This document shows, one piece after another, positions 20,236-22,306 of a stretch of DNA of 22,306 nucleotides (positions are counted from its first letter, which is position 1; every line of letters begins with the position of its first letter). This stretch comes from Bacillota bacterium. Its GTDB lineage: Bacteria > Bacillota > Clostridia > Oscillospirales > Ruminococcaceae. The stretch lies in contig JAEZDF010000043.1 in assembly GCA_023429685.1 (NCBI GenBank), positions 1 through 22,306 of the forward strand, given 5' to 3'. Position numbers and translations under genes: made by a program. The notes below the pieces were generated by a model. It was not told where the DNA came from, ran no database searches, and saw nothing but the letters and a program-made list of their open reading frames with translations.

Positions 20236-22306
20236 ATGAAGCAATCTCTGTCAAACCGCATCGTGTCGGTTTTGTTAAGCCTTTGTATCGTGCTTGGGCT
20301 GGTTGCCACCGGCGCGCCACTTGGGGTAATGCCGACCCTGCATGCGGCGACGAATCATAATATGGGCGAAGGGGATCTTTTTATTGATACCCCGGGCGAC
20401 TACGTTATCACTGGCAGCAGCAGTGGAAGTGTCATCTTGATACAGACGGATGGTACCTATAACATCACACTTCAGAATGTATCAATTGCTCAAGGTGGTT
20501 CGTCTTTTAACCCCTTTATTATTGATGCTAACGCAACAGTAAACTTAACGCTGCTGGGCAACAACACCATTACCGGCGATCCAGCTTATGCGGGCGTCTA
20601 TGTATCTCAGCACACTACTCTCAACATCACATCGCAAAGCACCGGCACGCTGACGGTTATAGGTGGCAGCGGTGCGCCTGCCATTGGCGATGACTTAGGC
20701 GGACCATTCGGCACCGTCTCCATCAACGGTGGGTACATCAACGCAACCGGCGGGGGCGGCGGAGCACCGGATATCGGCAGCAGCGGGGGCGGCAGCGGCG
20801 TCACCATCACCGGCGGCTCGGTAAAAGCCGACAGCATTATCCCTGCACCCACCAACGGCACCAACGCGGTGTATAAAACTACAGTCACCATATCGGGTGT
20901 CTCATCCGTAACCGCCGTTACCTACACGGTGGACGGCGGCTCGGCGATCAACGCCGTCACCGACGCAAACGGTCAGCTGTACCTGTGGCTGCCTGTAGGA
21001 GCGCGCAGCCTTGCGGTTACCGCGGGCAGTAAGACCTATACCGCAAGCGTTACGGTTACAACGGGCACAAACACCGCAACGGCTACCGCCGGACCTTCTG
21101 TAACCCCTGCCAACATCTCGCTAAGCGGCGGCACGGGCATGGGCGGTGCGTTTAAAATTGGCGACACCGTCACCGCCACGTGGAACAACACCGCACTTGG
21201 TGACAACAACAGTAATCTCACCGCCGTCACCATGGATTTCACCGCGTTCGGCGGGGGAAACTCCGTACCGGCGAGCAACAACTCCGGCATCTGGACGGCG
21301 ACGTACACCATCACGGCGGGCACCATCAACAATGTGGCAAACCGCAACGTGAGCGTAACGGTGACCGACAGTACGTCACGCAGTACCACAGCCACCGGCA
21401 CGACAAACGCGCGGGTGGATAACGTATCCCCCACCGTCACAGACGGAGCAATCTCCATTTCCGGGGCAACCGGCGCGGGCGGCGCGTATAAAGTAGGCGA
21501 CACCGTCACCGCTACATGGAACAACACCGCGGGCGGAGACAACAACAGCGATATCAATGCCGTTTATGTCAATTTCAGCGCGTTCGGCGGAGGCAGCGCG
21601 GTGACGGCAACGAATACCGGCGACAGCTGGACGGCGACCTACACCATCGCTTCGGGCAGCATTAACAACGAAGCAAACCGCAACATCAGCGTTACAGCAG
21701 TCGATGAGTGCGGTAACGCCACCGCCACTGCCGACACAACAAACGCGACGGTGGATAACAAGCCGCCCATCGTCACCGCACCCAATGTCACCGTCAGCGG
21801 CGCAAGCGGTGCGGACGGCCTGTTCCTAACCGGCGACACCGTCACCGTCAGGTGGGATAACACGGCTACTGGCGACAACAACCCCGATGTCGCGTCCGTC
21901 ACGGCGGATTTCACCGCGTTTGGCGGTGGGGCTGCGGTAACCGCGACCAACGCTTCTAACATATGGACGGCGAGCTACACCATAGCGGCAGGCAGCATCA
22001 ATGCCACAAACCGCAGCGTGGTTCTTACCGCTACCGACAATGTCGGCAACAGTACTACATATACAAAGACCCCTGGTTCTGCCGTAAACAACACGGTTTT
22101 AGTTGTTTCAAACGGCAACGTCACCATTACCCAGGCAGGCGACTACACCGTAATGGGTACAACCACTGCCAACTCCATCACGGTAAACCCGAACATAACG
22201 GGCGATGTGAACCTCACGCTCGACGGCGTAGACATCGACGTTTCCTCTCTCTCAAAAACTGCCCTTTCAGTGGGCACAGGCAGCACGGTAAACCTGACGC
22301 TTACGG
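20236..22306 (+). CDS. Large secreted surface protein with beta-helix-like domain and Ig-like repeats, 3' end outside window
   Basis: At least 690 residues are present and no stop occurs before the window ends. The first ~36 residues form a signal peptide (basic MKQSLSNR, hydrophobic core, cleavage near LHAA). Residues ~45-215 (TPGDYVITGSSSGS, NITLQNVSIAQGG, AIGDDLGG, SINGGYINATGGGGG) are short beta-strand repeats of the kind annotated as carbohydrate-binding, beta-helix-like domains. Three tandem domains of 112 residues follow (21091 to about 22090). At the window end the first motif type returns (AGDYTVMGTTTANS, DVNLTLDGVDID), suggesting an alternating architecture. Only one or two Cys-containing sites are seen. 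AGGAGGAG lies six bases before the ATG at 20236. It is probably a cell-surface adhesin or matrix protein; anchoring cannot be judged because the C-terminus is missing. Confidence 0.85.
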   Translation, partial: MKQSLSNRIVSVLLSLCIVLGLVATGAPLGVMPTLHAATNHNMGEGDLFIDTPGDYVITGSSSGSVILIQTDGTYNITLQNVSIAQGGSSFNPFIIDANATVNLTLLGNNTITGDPAYAGVYVSQHTTLNITSQSTGTLTVIGGSGAPAIGDDLGGPFGTVSINGGYINATGGGGGAPDIGSSGGGSGVTITGGSVKADSIIPAPTNGTNAVYKTTVTISGVSSVTAVTYTVDGGSAINAVTDANGQLYLWLPVGARSLAVTAGSKTYTASVTVTTGTNTATATAGPSVTPANISLSGGTGMGGAFKIGDTVTATWNNTALGDNNSNLTAVTMDFTAFGGGNSVPASNNSGIWTATYTITAGTINNVANRNVSVTVTDSTSRSTTATGTTNARVDNVSPTVTDGAISISGATGAGGAYKVGDTVTATWNNTAGGDNNSDINAVYVNFSAFGGGSAVTATNTGDSWTATYTIASGSINNEANRNISVTAVDECGNATATADTTNATVDNKPPIVTAPNVTVSGASGADGLFLTGDTVTVRWDNTATGDNNPDVASVTADFTAFGGGAAVTATNASNIWTASYTIAAGSINATNRSVVLTATDNVGNSTTYTKTPGSAVNNTVLVVSNGNVTITQAGDYTVMGTTTANSITVNPNITGDVNLTLDGVDIDVSSLSKTALSVGTGSTVNLTLT
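21091..22090 (+). repeat. Three tandem 336-bp (112-aa) repeats in the surface protein
   Basis: Repeat units begin near 21091, 21427 and 21763. The motif GDTVTATWNNTA recurs as GDTVTATWNNTA and GDTVTVRWDNTA; the DNA word GGCGACACCGTCACCG starts at 21160, 21496 and 21832, an exact 336-bp period. Each unit also carries a TAFGGG/SAFGGG turn and a WTATYTI/WTASYTI strand. The third unit has diverged more than the first two, fitting duplication and drift. Confidence 0.9.

Noticed and set aside
20607..21962. Minus-strand frames opposite the surface protein
   Set aside because: Repetitive translations rich in Val/Ala/Pro that follow the plus-strand repeat period; shadows of the real gene.

Overview
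The window looks like a chromosomal stretch from a GC-rich, Gram-positive-type member of the Clostridia, most likely near the Oscillospirales. That placement is an inference. It rests on AAAGGAG-type ribosome binding sites, strong TTGACA/TATAAT promoters, the linked VTC, DUF4956 and CotH genes, an EFR1-type ferredoxin and an ECF S-component. No rRNA, tRNA, CRISPR array, insertion sequence or prophage gene was recognised.

Layout. (1) 1-2813, minus strand: a surface-polysaccharide sugar operon in the order aminotransferase (WbpE-like), acetyltransferase (WbpD-like), UDP-sugar dehydrogenase (WbpA-like, cut by the window edge). This set fits synthesis of a UDP-diacetamido-uronic acid. (2) About 2822-6337, plus strand: a visibly AT-rich island. 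It carries a two-repeat lipoprotein, bracketed by two copies of a ~77-bp direct repeat, and a lone 602-aa protein. The N-terminus of that protein resembles the DUF4365 / PD-(D/E)XK nuclease-like fold; the rest is unrecognised. It has its own promoter, a palindromic site and a terminator. (3) 6389-8009, minus strand: an ECF transporter S-component behind a strong promoter and a ~150-nt leader, then an overlapping pair made of a motif-less nucleotidyltransferase (MNT-like) and a HEPN protein. (4) 8100-8970: no genes, but a mosaic of short hairpins, including a 185-bp duplication. The same kind of hairpins recur at 12023-12080, 17035-17125 and 18550-18770. (5) 9046-12059, plus strand: promoter, 66-codon leader ORF, intrinsic terminator, then two ABC-2 permeases and their ATPase, arranged like an attenuated export operon. 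(6) 12233-15983, minus strand: a 22-codon ORF, VTC polyphosphate-polymerase-like protein, DUF4956 membrane protein and CotH-like protein. (7) 16219-16965, minus: EFR1-type flavodoxin/ferredoxin. (8) 17235-18428, minus: an SDR with an unusual C-terminal extension. (9) 18801-19936, minus: P-loop kinase and YfbR 5'-deoxynucleotidase operon. (10) 20086-22306, plus: the start of a large secreted repeat protein that runs off the window.

The most unusual items are the AT-rich nuclease-like gene, the HEPN/pseudo-MNT pair, the hairpin mosaic with its recurring linker, and the leader-terminator arrangement before the ABC exporter. Starts were reassigned from ribosome binding sites for several genes.
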